Counted from the first letter of the stretch, positions 36,633-48,540 are shown. The stretch: DNA of 64,000 nucleotides from Conus ventricosus (GCA_018398815.1 CM031596.1:60806772-60870771), one strand, 5' to 3'. Numbers and translations: made by a program. The notes: generated from the letters alone by a model not told the origin.

Positions 36633-38183
36633 ACACAATTCATATTCCACCTTTCCACAAGGGCTTCATCAACACTGTTTTTACTTTTTTGGGTATTCTT
36701 TTGCACAATGTAAAAAGAAACAAATGAAAACCACTCTTCAGCCAAGGTATTGCCGTAATACCGACAAAAAAAAAGAATAATAATTTACAAAAAGCGCACC
36801 TGGGAGAAAAACAAAAAGATTCGACTAGACAACACATGGTTAATTTTTTTGAAATGTTTTTTTGGAGGATTTCACCACGTGCCTTCCCAAAATTGAACTC
36901 TTAACAGCAGGCTCATATTTTCACGTCAAGATTATAAAAGATTTTTCCCAACCAACCTTTTTGCTCTTGGTGGGTTTAGGGGTTTTGCAGCATCACACTT
37001 TCAGCAGCACACCTGAAGGTTACCTCAGCCTTTGCCCCAGGCTTTGGGAAGGAACCCCACAGGGGGCAAACCCCAAGCGCTGGCAGCGGGGGATGTTCTT
37101 ACTCACCAAGCAGCCCCAAAACGCCTTCACCGATTCCGCTGAAACATTTATTTCAATTTTAGCAATCTGATTAACCGCTCACTTAACCCGGGAAAGGCAG
37201 ACGATTCTTTGTGTCACAACTGTGGCTCCTGACCTGCTTTTATTTTATGGGTTTTTTGTGTGTGGCTTTTTACAACAACAAAAAATGCAAAGCTTAACTT
37301 CTGCTTCACCATATATAAGATTTAAAAGGTGAAAGCTGAATAGCTTAAAACGGCAATGAACAGTCTGTGGTCCACCGAGTCTGGGGCAAGGCATAATGAA
37401 AGGTGGACCCCATGCCTCTCCACTTGCAACCTTCATCCTCCCTGACCTGAATCAGGCACCCATTTACCACTGGAAGGATGCAAAAGGAGGGGGGGGGGGG
37501 GGGGGGGGGGTTCAAGCCATGAAAATCCAGCCCCAAGGATGGGTCTAATTCACGACCATCAGCTCCACATTGTCTACAGGCCCTTCAAGGCAAAGCATCA
37601 TCAGTTACTCCCCTTCCCCTTTGCTCAAAGCATCATCAGTTACTCCTCTTCCCTTTGCTCCATCCCCCCTTGCAGGTGAGCTTACTTTCAGTTTGTCAGA
37701 AACTTCAAAAAAGAACAGGAATCTGCCCATACAAATTCAGAAACATGGGTGTAGAGACAGCCCTTTGTTTTAATATCAGAAACCAGTGGTAAATGTTCTC
37801 TTTAAAACCAGTGCATAAGAGGAAAAAGGTTTTGATCCGTTTGTGATTTACCACTCGACAGCAATACCATATCAGTACCTCAAGAACAGTGTCTAGTAAC
37901 TAATAAGTGAGACACTGGAACAAAACACTAAAATTCTGCTTTCTGCAGGGCACCTGCAAAATGTGCACATTTTCATGTGGCTGAACCTGTGCGGGCATGA
38001 ATATTCTCATCTCTGTGCATGCGCGTGTGCCTGTGCGCTGTGTGTGCCTCCATATATGTCCACGTCTGTGCAAGTGTGCCTGGGTGTGTCTGTGTTGTAT
38101 GCATTTGATTTTCATTCTAACATCCTTTTACTTAAACACATGTCAAAGATAAAACAAAGTATTGATGATGAATGCATGTTATA

Positions 38184-38468
38184 CAGAGAGGGGATTCTCA
38201 TAATGTGAAAAAGGAGGAAAAAAAGTGGCGGGGGGGTCCGTGGGCCACTGAAGGCCCCCGGTGGGGTCCAGGGGCAAGGCCCTGGTGGGGGTCAGGGGGC
38301 AAAGCCCCCTGAAGCTGAAGATGTTTTAGAATCAAAACCTGCAAAAATCAGCATCTGAGACACCAAAGTATTCAAAAGTATTAATAACCTTGATCCTACA
38401 AAAAAAAGACTTTCTCACCTTCGCCATTGATGTCTGTCAGGAAATCATGATGACCATTGACACAGGAT

Positions 38469-38542
<74 letters not shown>

Positions 38543-39269
38543 CGGGGTGGGAGTGGGGGTGGTGGGTAGACTCACCGATGCTCCAAACGATCCAAGAGTC
38601 TCGTTTGTAAGACGATCTTTCACTCTTGCTAGGTGCTTTTCAGCAAGAACGTGGTTGATCAATGCTGACTTGCCCGTGAGCCATACTTGATCGCGTCATT
38701 ACACCATGTGCAGACTGCTTGTCCTGGATAGGTGATTTTCCTCATGCAGTCTTTCAGTCTGAGAATCACACTGTGGCTGACGGCGCCTTTGGAACTGGTC
38801 AGCATCACTTTTGCGCTCACTTCCTCTCCAACCACTTCCAAGTCCATTTGTTTTTAACTGAAGCATCGACTTGCTTCGCAAGAACTTTCTCGCTTTCTGC
38901 TATCTGACGAAACATTCTGGTTTTCGCTACTCTCGTCAAACCGAAAGAAAATGGCGTCAGGAAAAAAATTCGCAAACAGTTTGCCGCTTTCTCAACATAA
39001 ACTTCCGCTTTGATGGTTTCGGTCAACCGCAGAATGAAAACAAAGACAGCAGTCTCGACCGGCCAAGCAGAAACCGGAAACATCCATTTGCGAACGGCTC
39101 AATTGAGAACACAATATCGATCGACCTCTCGCCGTACATTAGCTTCATCACAAACCTACCTCTACCCCCCCCCATATTTTCTCAACGGATTTACACTGAT
39201 CTCAAAATCGACCCCCGGGGCCATCAAAAAGACGGAAAATCCGCCAATCGGCGGAAAAATCCATCTCTG
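38184..39269 (-). mobile_element. Element E3, duplicate assembly copy
   Basis: The same insertion as at 45428-46516, including the GC hairpin block (38228-38315), the (GA)n tract (38473-38542) and the zinc-finger exon. It differs only by small indels. Confidence 0.8.
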
Positions 39270-40368
39270 TTATTGAAATTTGTGATAGTGCAAGTATGTT
39301 GAGCATTAAACTGAGCACATGTGAATGGTTATATGTCACCTTCCACAAGCATGATTTGTCTTCAGTGTGAACACGAAGAAAACACATGACAAAGCCAAAC
39401 CTGGTTGTGGAGCGCTGGGTTCACTGGATTCTTCCTTGGGTTCTTCAGGTGCTTTGGGCGACTGAGGCTCAGCCTCCTTTTCTTCCTTTTGTTCCTCTTC
39501 CATCACAGGAGAACTAGCCTCCACTTCCTTCTCCTCTTTTTTCTTTGTGGCAGCTGGCTGCTCCTCTTTTCCACTTCATTTTGTTCCATCGTGGCAAACT
39601 AAAAATATAACAGAAAAAACAGTAACTCGTGAGCTTAGTTATGAATTCATGTTCTCAGAATACACAGTGTACATGCTTTACTGGCAAGAATTAACCTAAA
39701 TCTAGGAGATTCATCACACACTTACATGATGGCCTGTCTCATTCGTAGTAGCTGTGTAGTCTTCTTTATTTGTCCTAAAGAACCACCAGCCAATAAGACA
39801 GTTATTTTACTGTCATTAAATCCTCTGCTATGAGTACATTTAGATAGTTTGGAGTCATTATCATGCTGAAGTTTCAATACTTTCATCATGTATTCCCGAT
39901 TTTTTCAACATCCTGTTTTCTATCTTCGGCCCACCCGAGATTTTCTTTTAATCAATTCCCCTTTTAATGAATTTACTAAATACATCAAAATCTAAAACAC
40001 ATATTACATGTACTGCAAATTCTGCTGTACAATCATTTGGCAATAACGATATGATTTTTTGTTTCTTTCCTGGCGTTAGTTTTTTTTTTAATGACAAGAG
40101 TTTAACCCTCTTGTATTCAGATTCTCTGAGGCCAAATTCCCCTAGTTTTCAGATTTTTTTGGTGAATTTAGCCTTAAAATGGGTATGTATGGTTCATGCT
40201 TCACCACAACCAAGAATAAATCTCAGAGCTAGAATTCCGCATGTATGGTCACAAGGCTTTGTTCTATACTGTGAGCAAGATTTTGTGTGTTCGAGGTTTA
40301 AGGTCGTGTCACTACTCACTGTCACAAAATGTCACCAATGTGTCACAGCGATGGTGCAATTTAAACCC

Positions 40369-41368
40369 NNNNNNNNNNNNNNNNNNNNNNNNNNNNNNNN
40401 NNNNNNNNNNNNNNNNNNNNNNNNNNNNNNNNNNNNNNNNNNNNNNNNNNNNNNNNNNNNNNNNNNNNNNNNNNNNNNNNNNNNNNNNNNNNNNNNNNNN
40501 NNNNNNNNNNNNNNNNNNNNNNNNNNNNNNNNNNNNNNNNNNNNNNNNNNNNNNNNNNNNNNNNNNNNNNNNNNNNNNNNNNNNNNNNNNNNNNNNNNNN
40601 NNNNNNNNNNNNNNNNNNNNNNNNNNNNNNNNNNNNNNNNNNNNNNNNNNNNNNNNNNNNNNNNNNNNNNNNNNNNNNNNNNNNNNNNNNNNNNNNNNNN
40701 NNNNNNNNNNNNNNNNNNNNNNNNNNNNNNNNNNNNNNNNNNNNNNNNNNNNNNNNNNNNNNNNNNNNNNNNNNNNNNNNNNNNNNNNNNNNNNNNNNNN
40801 NNNNNNNNNNNNNNNNNNNNNNNNNNNNNNNNNNNNNNNNNNNNNNNNNNNNNNNNNNNNNNNNNNNNNNNNNNNNNNNNNNNNNNNNNNNNNNNNNNNN
40901 NNNNNNNNNNNNNNNNNNNNNNNNNNNNNNNNNNNNNNNNNNNNNNNNNNNNNNNNNNNNNNNNNNNNNNNNNNNNNNNNNNNNNNNNNNNNNNNNNNNN
41001 NNNNNNNNNNNNNNNNNNNNNNNNNNNNNNNNNNNNNNNNNNNNNNNNNNNNNNNNNNNNNNNNNNNNNNNNNNNNNNNNNNNNNNNNNNNNNNNNNNNN
41101 NNNNNNNNNNNNNNNNNNNNNNNNNNNNNNNNNNNNNNNNNNNNNNNNNNNNNNNNNNNNNNNNNNNNNNNNNNNNNNNNNNNNNNNNNNNNNNNNNNNN
41201 NNNNNNNNNNNNNNNNNNNNNNNNNNNNNNNNNNNNNNNNNNNNNNNNNNNNNNNNNNNNNNNNNNNNNNNNNNNNNNNNNNNNNNNNNNNNNNNNNNNN
41301 NNNNNNNNNNNNNNNNNNNNNNNNNNNNNNNNNNNNNNNNNNNNNNNNNNNNNNNNNNNNNNNNNNNN
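40369..41368. other. Assembly gap of exactly 1000 N
   Basis: The round length marks a scaffold gap of unknown size. The sequences on its two sides overlap by about 6 kb elsewhere, so the true gap is probably zero or negative. Confidence 0.98.
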
Positions 41369-41964
41369 AAAAAAAGATTCTCTCTTCCAAATGCGCACAC
41401 ACTCACACAGATGCACACACACGCAAAACATCATGCCTTTTTTTGTCGTGCAATTGGCATTATCGCAATGACTTCATGTGCAAGACCACACGATGAGTAC
41501 AGTGGAAGACGCAGGCCAAAAAGGTCTTGAATAGACAACGAAAAGGGACTGGACAAATAAAACACCTCTGCCCTGTTATGGAGAACTACAAGCAGAGGAA
41601 TGTGGAGATCTCCTCCCCCACCCCCACCCAAAGAGTTTTGTCACGAAACTCTGATAAACCTACTGAAATGACAATAATTGTAATAATCTATGTCAATAAT
41701 CATAATTGTTATCATTGTTATTACTATTATCATCATCATCTTGACCCAACGCATACTGTCGGACATTACTGCCCATATTTTGACCAGTCACCTGCATACT
41801 TAGGTAAAAAAAATTGTCAACACTGTCATCTGAATACATAACATTCAAGACCCACTAAAGCAATGAAACAGATGTAGTTGATTATCCTATCTATTTTGTG
41901 ACTAATTAATTAAGTTACATAAGCCTCGATGGCATTGACTACGGTTTATTTTCATGCTACTCAC

Positions 41965-42024
41965 CGGCACACAGTCCTCCAGCACCCTTGGTGTTGATCC
42001 TCAGTTCCAACACCTTCCCAAACC
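41965..42024 (-). CDS. G3BP exon 9 (RRM strand 2)
   Basis: Between a CCTTTCAG acceptor and a GTGAGTAG donor, the exon encodes FGKVLELRINTKGAGG, matching the second strand of the G3BP RRM. The entry frame needs one extra G at the acceptor side (CCC run at 42023-42025). The end fits the next exon (NFGF) only if it reads ...VP; the low-quality copy at 34873 supports that reading. At least two one-base errors are therefore likely in this exon. Confidence 0.75.
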
Positions 42025-43084
42025 CTGAAAGGAAAAAAAAAGTTACTCATCAGCAAAGACTTTTACAGCAAAAACTTTTACAACAAATTTTACTGTTCAC
42101 TAGCCAAACATTTTGATTGGATGTTCACGCTCATAATCAGATGGTAACACATCACGTTAATCAATGACAGACAGCTTTCTGGACAGAAGACATTACACAG
42201 GCACACAATGCCACATTACAAGAACATTAAGATACGACTAAATATCAGTACTCTTGATGACTGATGGAAAGCTATCTCACTTCTCGTCACTCAGCCTAGG
42301 AAACAAGAACACCAGGAATCCGTCCAAGAAACCTGTGTTTTTGACATGTTCATTGTTGATAATGGGTTTTCACTGAACAAAAATCCCTAAAATTCCAGGA
42401 GGTCTGGGGACAAGGCAATGGAGGCACACATCTCCTCCTCCTCCTACACAAACCTTTAAAAACCTGCACTTAAAACGGTGCAGTTTGGCGCAAATCTGAC
42501 CATAAAAGCAATATGTCATCATTCCATCCAAACATGATCAGAACCACATGTTCATACAGCTTTTATCAGTACTTTGGCAGTGACTTGCCAAAAGATGTGT
42601 CAAAACCCAACATTATTTTCCCTTCAACCAAACACACAAAACAGCTGGTGCCTGGTCTTGCGACAACCGTAGGCCAGATTTTATGGCATTTGCTAGCATA
42701 CCAAAAATGCCACCAGCATACCATGGATTCCTGCATACCTTCTTTACTTCCCTCCTGACTTTTTTTTTTTTCTGACTGAAATATTTGTTTTGCAGTTTCT
42801 CATTTTTACATTTAACTGAAAATCCACCAAATCACAAAAAAATGGGACCCCTGATACATGCATGACAAGAACAAACAAGTCTACAAAGCACATTGTGTGA
42901 AAATCTACAGTAACATATAGGAATAAGTCGCCCTTAAAATGGCTAGAATGGAAACCAACAACCAACAGCATATTTTTTAACTGCTGATGATACAGATATC
43001 TCCAATTCAATTTATTATGGTTTTCACACATCAAAAATGCTATGGAATGCTTTTTTGTATGAAACTGATTTCACTGGTACTTAC

Positions 43085-43280
43085 CTCAAAGAAAGTCTTC
43101 AGCTCACTTTCTGACATGCTGTGAGGCAAATTGCCCACAAACAATTGCTGGTCATCAGGATAATTCGCTCCGAATGGGAAATTTCTTCCACCATTTCCAT
43201 TTCTATTCGCCCCCCCATTTCGTTCCTCTCCTCTAGATGAATTACTCCTTTCTCGCGAATAGTGACTCTCTTTCTGGGTC
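43085..43280 (-). CDS. G3BP exon 8 (RRM start)
   Basis: It encodes a Ser/Arg/Gly-rich stretch (SHYSRERSNSSRGEERNGG), then DDQQLFVGNLPHSMSESELK and TFFE. This is the RNP2 strand and first helix of the G3BP RRM (human [21 protein letters not shown]). The acceptor is CTACAG and the donor GAG|GTAAGT. The exon is 196 nt; removing one A from the AAA run (TTT at 43271-43273 on +) gives 195 nt and phase 0 at both ends. The other assembly copy has the shorter run. Confidence 0.9.
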
Positions 43281-43680
43281 CTGTAGAGATATAGATGATT
43301 ACAGTTTAGGACATTTTTTCAATCATCATGGGACAGATATCCACTGGCAGCTTAAACTGAGGGAACAAAAAGCAATGATACAAGAAAAACTTGGTGAACA
43401 TCATAACCTCAGAGCTCTCATGCAATTTTGACCATTCATTAGCAACATACACCATGAATTTGCTTCGACTCCTTGTACTTTTTGTATGTGTAATATTTCT
43501 CTGTACACGGATATAGGGGAAAAGAAGAGAGAGAAACATATTCATACTGAAGAGAAAAGGTTACAGAACATATAACGAAACTAAAAAGAAGAGCACAGAC
43601 CGCCTCCACGATCAAAGTTTCTCAATTTCATTCAATCCCGACTCAGATTCACAACACAGCCTATAAGTTCACAAATTAAG

Positions 43681-43732
<52 letters not shown>
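43681..43732. repeat. 52-bp poly-C tract in a G3BP intron
   Basis: An uninterrupted C-run on +, hence G-run in the sense transcript of G3BP. It lies about 400 bp upstream (in sense) of exon 8. Confidence 0.9.
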
Positions 43733-44182
43733 TACGCGTTCCATGCATTATTTCTCAAAATGCTGAAAAATTCACTCTCTCTAGTTAAAGATAGTGGAGA
43801 AAGAAATTCTAACCCTCTGATCCCGATTCATGTAAAAATGGGCACATCTTTGATTCATATTCCACCTTTCCACAATGCTTCATCAACAGCTGTTCACTTT
43901 TTGGATATTCTTGTGCACAATGTAACAGAAGCAAGTGAAAACCACTCTTCAGCCAAGGTAGTTGCCAGTAAAATGACCGACAAAATAAAAGACATAATAA
44001 TTACACCAAAGCGCACCTGGCAGAAAAACAAAAAGATTCGACTCAGACAAGCACATAGGTTAATTTCATGAAATGTTTTTCTGGAGCGATTACACGCACT
44101 GTGCTCTTCCCAACATTGAACTCTTACACAGCAGGCTCATGATTTGTCACTGTCAAGACTTATAAAAGAGGTTCCAACCAAC

Positions 44183-44372
44183 CTTGTGCTCTTGGTGGTT
44201 CAGGCGGTTTGCAGCATCAGCACTTGCAGCAGCAGCACCTGAAGGCTTACGCTCAGCCTTTGCCACAGGCTTGGAAGGAACTGCCACAGGGGGCACCTCA
44301 GAGCTGCTGGCAGCGGGGTAGTGTTCTTACTCACCAGAGCAGCCCACGAAAACGCCTTCACCGATTCCGCTG
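44183..44372 (-). CDS. G3BP exon 7 (FSWA linker)
   Basis: After a TTTTCAG acceptor it reads AESVKAFSWAALVSKNTT, matching the conserved G3BP linker motif PFSWASVTSKN, and then a Pro/Ala-rich stretch ending AANRLNHQEHK. The downstream half reads in another frame. One more C in the sense CCCC run (GGGG at 44315-44318 on +) makes the exon 191 nt and restores phase. The duplicate copy has five bases in that run. Confidence 0.85.
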
Positions 44373-44725
44373 AAAACATTGATTTCAATTTTAGCAACTC
44401 TAGATTAACCGCTCACTTACCCTGAACTGGCAGAACGATTCTTTGTGTCACAACTGATGGGCTCCTGAGCCTGCTCTTGTTATACATGGTTTTCTGAGTG
44501 TGCTTTTTACAACAACAAAAAATGCAAAGCTTAACTTCTGCATCACCATATATAAGATTTAAAAGGTGAAAGCTGAATAGCTTAAAACGGCAATGAACAG
44601 TCTGTGGTCCACCGAGTCTGGGGCAAGGCATAATGAAAGGTGGACCCCATGCCTCTCCCACTTGCAACCTTCATCCTCCCTGACCTGAATCAGGCACCCA
44701 TTTACCACTGAAGGATGCAAAAGGA

Positions 44726-44752
44726 GGGGGGGGGGGGGGGGGGGGGGGGGGG
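44726..44752. repeat. 27-bp poly-G tract
   Basis: A pure G-run; its duplicate at 37489-37510 has 22 bases. Confidence 0.9.
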
Positions 44753-45473
44753 TTCAAGCCATGAAAATCCAGCCCCAAGGATGGTCAATTCACGACCATC
44801 AGCTCCACATTGTCTACAGGCCCTTCAAGGCAAAGCATCATCAGTTACCTCCCCTTCCCCTTTGCTCAAAGCATCATCAGTTACTCCTCTTCCCCTTTGC
44901 TCCCATCCCCCCTTGCAGGTGAGCTTACTTTCAGTTTGTCAGAAACTTCAAAAAAGAACAGGAATCTGCCCATACAAATTCAGAAACATGGGTGTAGAGA
45001 CAGCCCTTTGTTTTAATATCAGAAACCAGTGGTAAATGTTCTCTTTAAAAACCAGTGCATAAGAGGAAAAAGGTTTTGATCCGTTTGTGATTTACCACTC
45101 GACAGCAATACCATATCAGTACCTCAAGAACAGTGTCTAGTAACTAATAAGTGAGACACTGGAACAAAACACTAAAATTCTGCTTTCTGCAGGGCACCTG
45201 CAAAATGTGCACATTTTCATGTGGCTGAACCTGTGCGGGCATGAATATTCTCATCTCTGTGCATGCGCGTGTGCCTGTGCGCTGTGTGTGCCTCCATATA
45301 TGTCCACGTCTGTGCAAGTGTGCCTGGGTGTGTCTGTGTTGTATGCATTTGATTTTCATTCTAACATCCTTTTACTTAAACACATGTCAAAGATAAAACA
45401 AAGTATGATGATGAATGCATGCTTATACAGAGATGGGATTCTCATAATGTGAAAAAGGAGGAAAAAAAGTGGC

Positions 45474-45563
45474 GGGGGGGTCCGTGGGCCACTGAAGGCC
45501 CCCGGTGGGGTCCAGGGGCAAGGCCCCTGGTGGGGGTCAGGGGGCAAAGCCCCCTGAAGCTGA
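45474..45563 (+). repeat. Triple GC-rich hairpin block of E3
   Basis: Stem-loops GGGCCACTGAAGGCCC, CAGGGGCAAGGCCCCTG and CAGGGGGCAAAGCCCCCTG in tandem, followed by AAGCTGAAG as in E1. Loops are 3-4 nt and stems are fully paired. Confidence 0.75.
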
Positions 45564-45712
45564 AGATGTTTTAGAATCTAACCTGCAAAAATCAGCATCT
45601 GAGACACCAAAGTATTCAAAAGTATTAATAACCTTGATCCTACAAAAAAAAGACTTTCTCACCTTCGCCATTGATGTCTGTCAGGAAATCATGATGACCA
45701 TTGACACAGGAT

Positions 45713-45785
<73 letters not shown>

Positions 45786-45818
45786 CGGGGTGGGAGTGGG
45801 GGTGGTGGGTAGACTCAC

Positions 45819-46247
45819 CGATGCTCCAAACGATCCAAGAGTCTCGTTTGTAAGACGATCTTTCACTCTTGCTAGGTGCTTTTCAGCAAGAACGTGGTTG
45901 ATCAATGCTGACTTGCCCCGTGAGCCATACTTGATCGCGTCATTACACCATGTGCAGACTGCTTGTCCTGGATAGGTGATTTTCCTCATGCAGTCTTTCA
46001 GTCTGAGAATCACACTGTGGCTGACGGCGCCTTTGGAACTGGTCAGCATCACTTTTGCGCTCACTTCCTCCTCCAACCACTTCCAAGTCCATTTGTTTTT
46101 AACTGAAGCATCGACTTGCTTCGCAAGAACTTTCTCGCTTTCTGCTATCTGACGAAACATTCTGGTTTTCGCTACTCTCGTCAAACCGAAAGAAAATGGC
46201 GTCAGGAAAAAAATTCGCAAACAGTTTGCCGCGTTCTCAAACATCAA
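45819..46247 (-). CDS. E3 zinc-finger exon
   Basis: The minus-strand frame contains TRMFRQIAESEKVLAKQVDA, then KNKWTWKWLEEEVSAKV, MRKITYPGQAVCTWCNDAIK and YGSRGKSALINHVLAEKH. This is a BED-like finger with spacing C-x2-C-x16-H-x5-H. It ends at a TCG|GTGAGT donor (45812-45818 on +), so it is a real spliced first exon and not chance. KNKWxWxW and PGxAxC..C are shared with E2. The role is presumably DNA binding by a transposase; no catalytic exon is visible inside the element. Confidence 0.6.
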
Positions 46248-46647
46248 CTTCCGCTTTGATGGTTTCGGTCAACCGCAGAATGAAAACAAAGACAGCAGTC
46301 TCGACCGGCCCAAGCAGAAACCGGAAACATCCATTTGCGAACGGCTCAATTGAGAACACAATATCGATCGACCTCTCGCCGTACATTAGCTTCATCACAA
46401 ACCTACCTCTACCCCCCCCCATATTTTCTCAACGGATTTACACTGATCTCAAAATCGACCCCTGGGGCCATCAAAAAGACGGAAATCCGCCAATCGGCGG
46501 AAAAATCCCATCTCTGTTATTGAAATTTGTGATAGTGCAAGTATGTTGAGCATTAAACTGAGCACATGTGAATGGTTATATGTCACCTTCCACAAGCATG
46601 ATTTGTCTTCAGTGTGAACACGAAGAAAACACATGACAAAGCCAAAC

Positions 46648-46850
46648 CTGGTTGTGGAGCGCTGGGTTCACTGGATTCTTCCTTGGGTTCTTCAGGTGCT
46701 TTGGGCGACTGAGGCTCAGCCTCCTTTTCTTCCTTTTGTTCCTCTTCCATCACAGGAGAACTAGCCTCCACTTCCTTCTCCTCTTCTTCTTCTTTTGTGG
46801 CAGCTGGCTGCTCCTCTTCTTCCACTTCATTTTGTTCCATCGTTGGCAAA
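46648..46850 (-). CDS. G3BP exon 6 (acidic linker)
   Basis: It starts after a TTTTTAG acceptor and encodes LPTMEQNEVEEEEQPAATKE followed by further Glu-rich and Pro-rich sequence ending SEPSAPQPG. This is the acidic, disordered segment between the NTF2-like domain and the RRM. In vertebrate G3BP1 it restrains RNA-driven condensation. The phases (2 in, 1 out) fit exons 5 and 7 exactly and the exon is uninterrupted here. Confidence 0.9.
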
Positions 46851-48145
46851 CTAAAAATATAACAGAAAAAACAGTAACTCGTGAGCTTAGTTATGAATTC
46901 ATGTTCTCAGAATACACAGTGTACATGCTTTACTGGCAAGAATTAACCTAAATCTAGGAGATTCATCACACACTTACATGATGGCCTGTCTCATTCGTAG
47001 TAGCTGTGTAGTCTTCTTTATTTGTCCTAAAGAACCACCAGCCAATAAGACAGTTATTTTACTGTCATTAAATCCTCTGCTATGAGTACATTTAGATAGT
47101 TTGGAGTCATTATCATGCTGAAGTTTCAATACTTTCATCATGTATTCCAGATTTTTTCAACATCCTGTTTCTATCTTCGGCCCACCAGAGATTTTCTTTT
47201 AATCAATTCCCCCTTTTAATGAATTTACTAATACATCAAAATCTAAAAACACATATTACATGATACTGCAAATATCTTGCTGTACAATCATTTGGCAATA
47301 ACGATATGATTTTTTGTTTCTTTCCTGGCGTAGTTTTTTTTTTAATGACAAGAGTTTAACCCTCTTGTATTCAGATTCTCTGAGGCCAAATTCCCCCTAG
47401 TTTTCAGATTTTTTTTGGTGAATTTAGCCTTAAAATGGGTATGTATGGTTCATGCTTCACCACAACCAAGAATAAATCTCCAGAGCTACGAAATTCCGCA
47501 TGTATGGTCACAAGGCTTTGTTCTATACTGTGAGCAAGATTTTGTGTGTCTCGAGGTGAAAGGTCGTGTCACTACTCACTGTCACCAAAATGTCACCCAA
47601 TGTGTCACATGCGATGGTGACAATTCTAATACACCACACCAACATGCAGTTATCCCATGCACATGCATGTTAGTGTTGTAAAATGAAAGCTGCGGCCTAA
47701 GTGAGATGATCTGTCTTCTTTCCGCCTGTTCAGTCCCCACAGGTAATCCACAGAATGTCACACACAACTAGTGTCAATTGTCACTACTGAATAGTTACTG
47801 TAGATTCAAGCACAGTTCCTCATTGTTTTTCTGTCACTGTTCTAAGCACCGTATACATGTCCATATGTATTTACACAATGTATAGCTGTGAAGAAATTGA
47901 GTAGAGTGTCACTGCCAAGTGTCATCAAAGCACTGTCACCATAAACTACAGGTAAGCATATATACACGTACACACAGAGAGACTAGCAAACTGCCCTACT
48001 GTTGAGCCACTTTCTGCGCATGGTAGTCATGGAAACAGTCATTCTTATGAAAGTATAGAGGCACCTGGCAGAAAGAACACATATATGACGTTTCTATGCG
48101 TCATCCCTTAGTTGTTATACGGAATAATCAGTACAGAGACAGCCC

Positions 48146-48540
48146 CGCATTTCGTCAGGTGTTGTGTCGAACCAGAGGGGGTCAGGTGTGCCCTTAGCTG
48201 CTTGTCTTTGTTGAGCGTATGTTAGTTTCTTCTGCTACTAGTTGGAAAAATGTGAGAGGTAGAAAAAAGAAATAATCTAGTGCGGTGGCAGTGTTCGGCA
48301 GTGAGTGCGCTTGCCTGTCGCTGTTGGAATGCGACCACATGGGCAGGATGTGTAGCCGGTCGCCATTGTTTTGCAGAACGGCGAGTAGCACGTTGTACTG
48401 AGGTCGCTTTCACCATTTTCCCTCTCTTCATTGGTGCCGATTTCAACATCATTCTCTTCTCCTAACTCTCCATTTTCATACTTCTCTACTTCTTGCATAA
48501 TTTGATCCCACTCCTCCGCTGAATACTCAGGAATATCACC
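48146..48540 (-). pseudogene. piggyBac transposase relic (N-terminal part)
   Basis: The start is ATG at 54183-54185 (MASSANNSE), interrupted by the DIRS insertion, then resuming at 48540 as GDIPEYSAEEWDQIMQEVEK plus an acidic stretch. This acidic N-terminus is typical of piggyBac. Frame breaks follow, yet LDYFFFLPLTFFQLVAEETN and DPLWFDTTPDEMR are readable, matching the opening of the piggyBac transposase domain (..FF.LF....L...V.ETN; ..T..EM). The DDD catalytic region is deleted. Confidence 0.75.

Larger units (their letters stand above)
34320..40368 (-). other. Low-quality second copy of 41369-47640 (false duplicate)
   Basis: The order of features matches 41369-47640 throughout. It includes G3BP exon 9 (~34873-34923), exon 8 (~35938-36140, donor lost), exon 7 (36957-37138), element E3, exon 6 (39401-39598) and the left end of the piggyBac-like element (from about 40110). 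Until about 37.25 kb this copy is riddled with indels and merged homopolymers. After that it is almost identical to the other copy. The protein needs these exons once, so this is an unmerged contig end rather than a real duplication. Confidence 0.85.
45428..46516 (-). mobile_element. CAGRG-ended zinc-finger transposon E3
   Basis: The 13-bp perfect inverted ends are CAGAGATGGGATT (45428-45440) and AATCCCATCTCTG (46504-46516). The flanks TTATA and TTATT may be the remnant of a short duplication. Inside the right end is CCGCCGATTGGCGG-type sequence, then a leftward zinc-finger exon. Near the left end are three GC hairpins and a (GA)n tract (45715-45784). It sits in the G3BP intron between exons 6 and 7. 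Confidence 0.7.

Noticed and set aside
36509..36745. Glycine-only reading frame
   Set aside because: Product of the poly-C tract, whose length is itself unreliable.
39967..41530. Long open reading frames across 40-41.5 kb
   Set aside because: They consist of the 1000 N gap translated as unknown residues.
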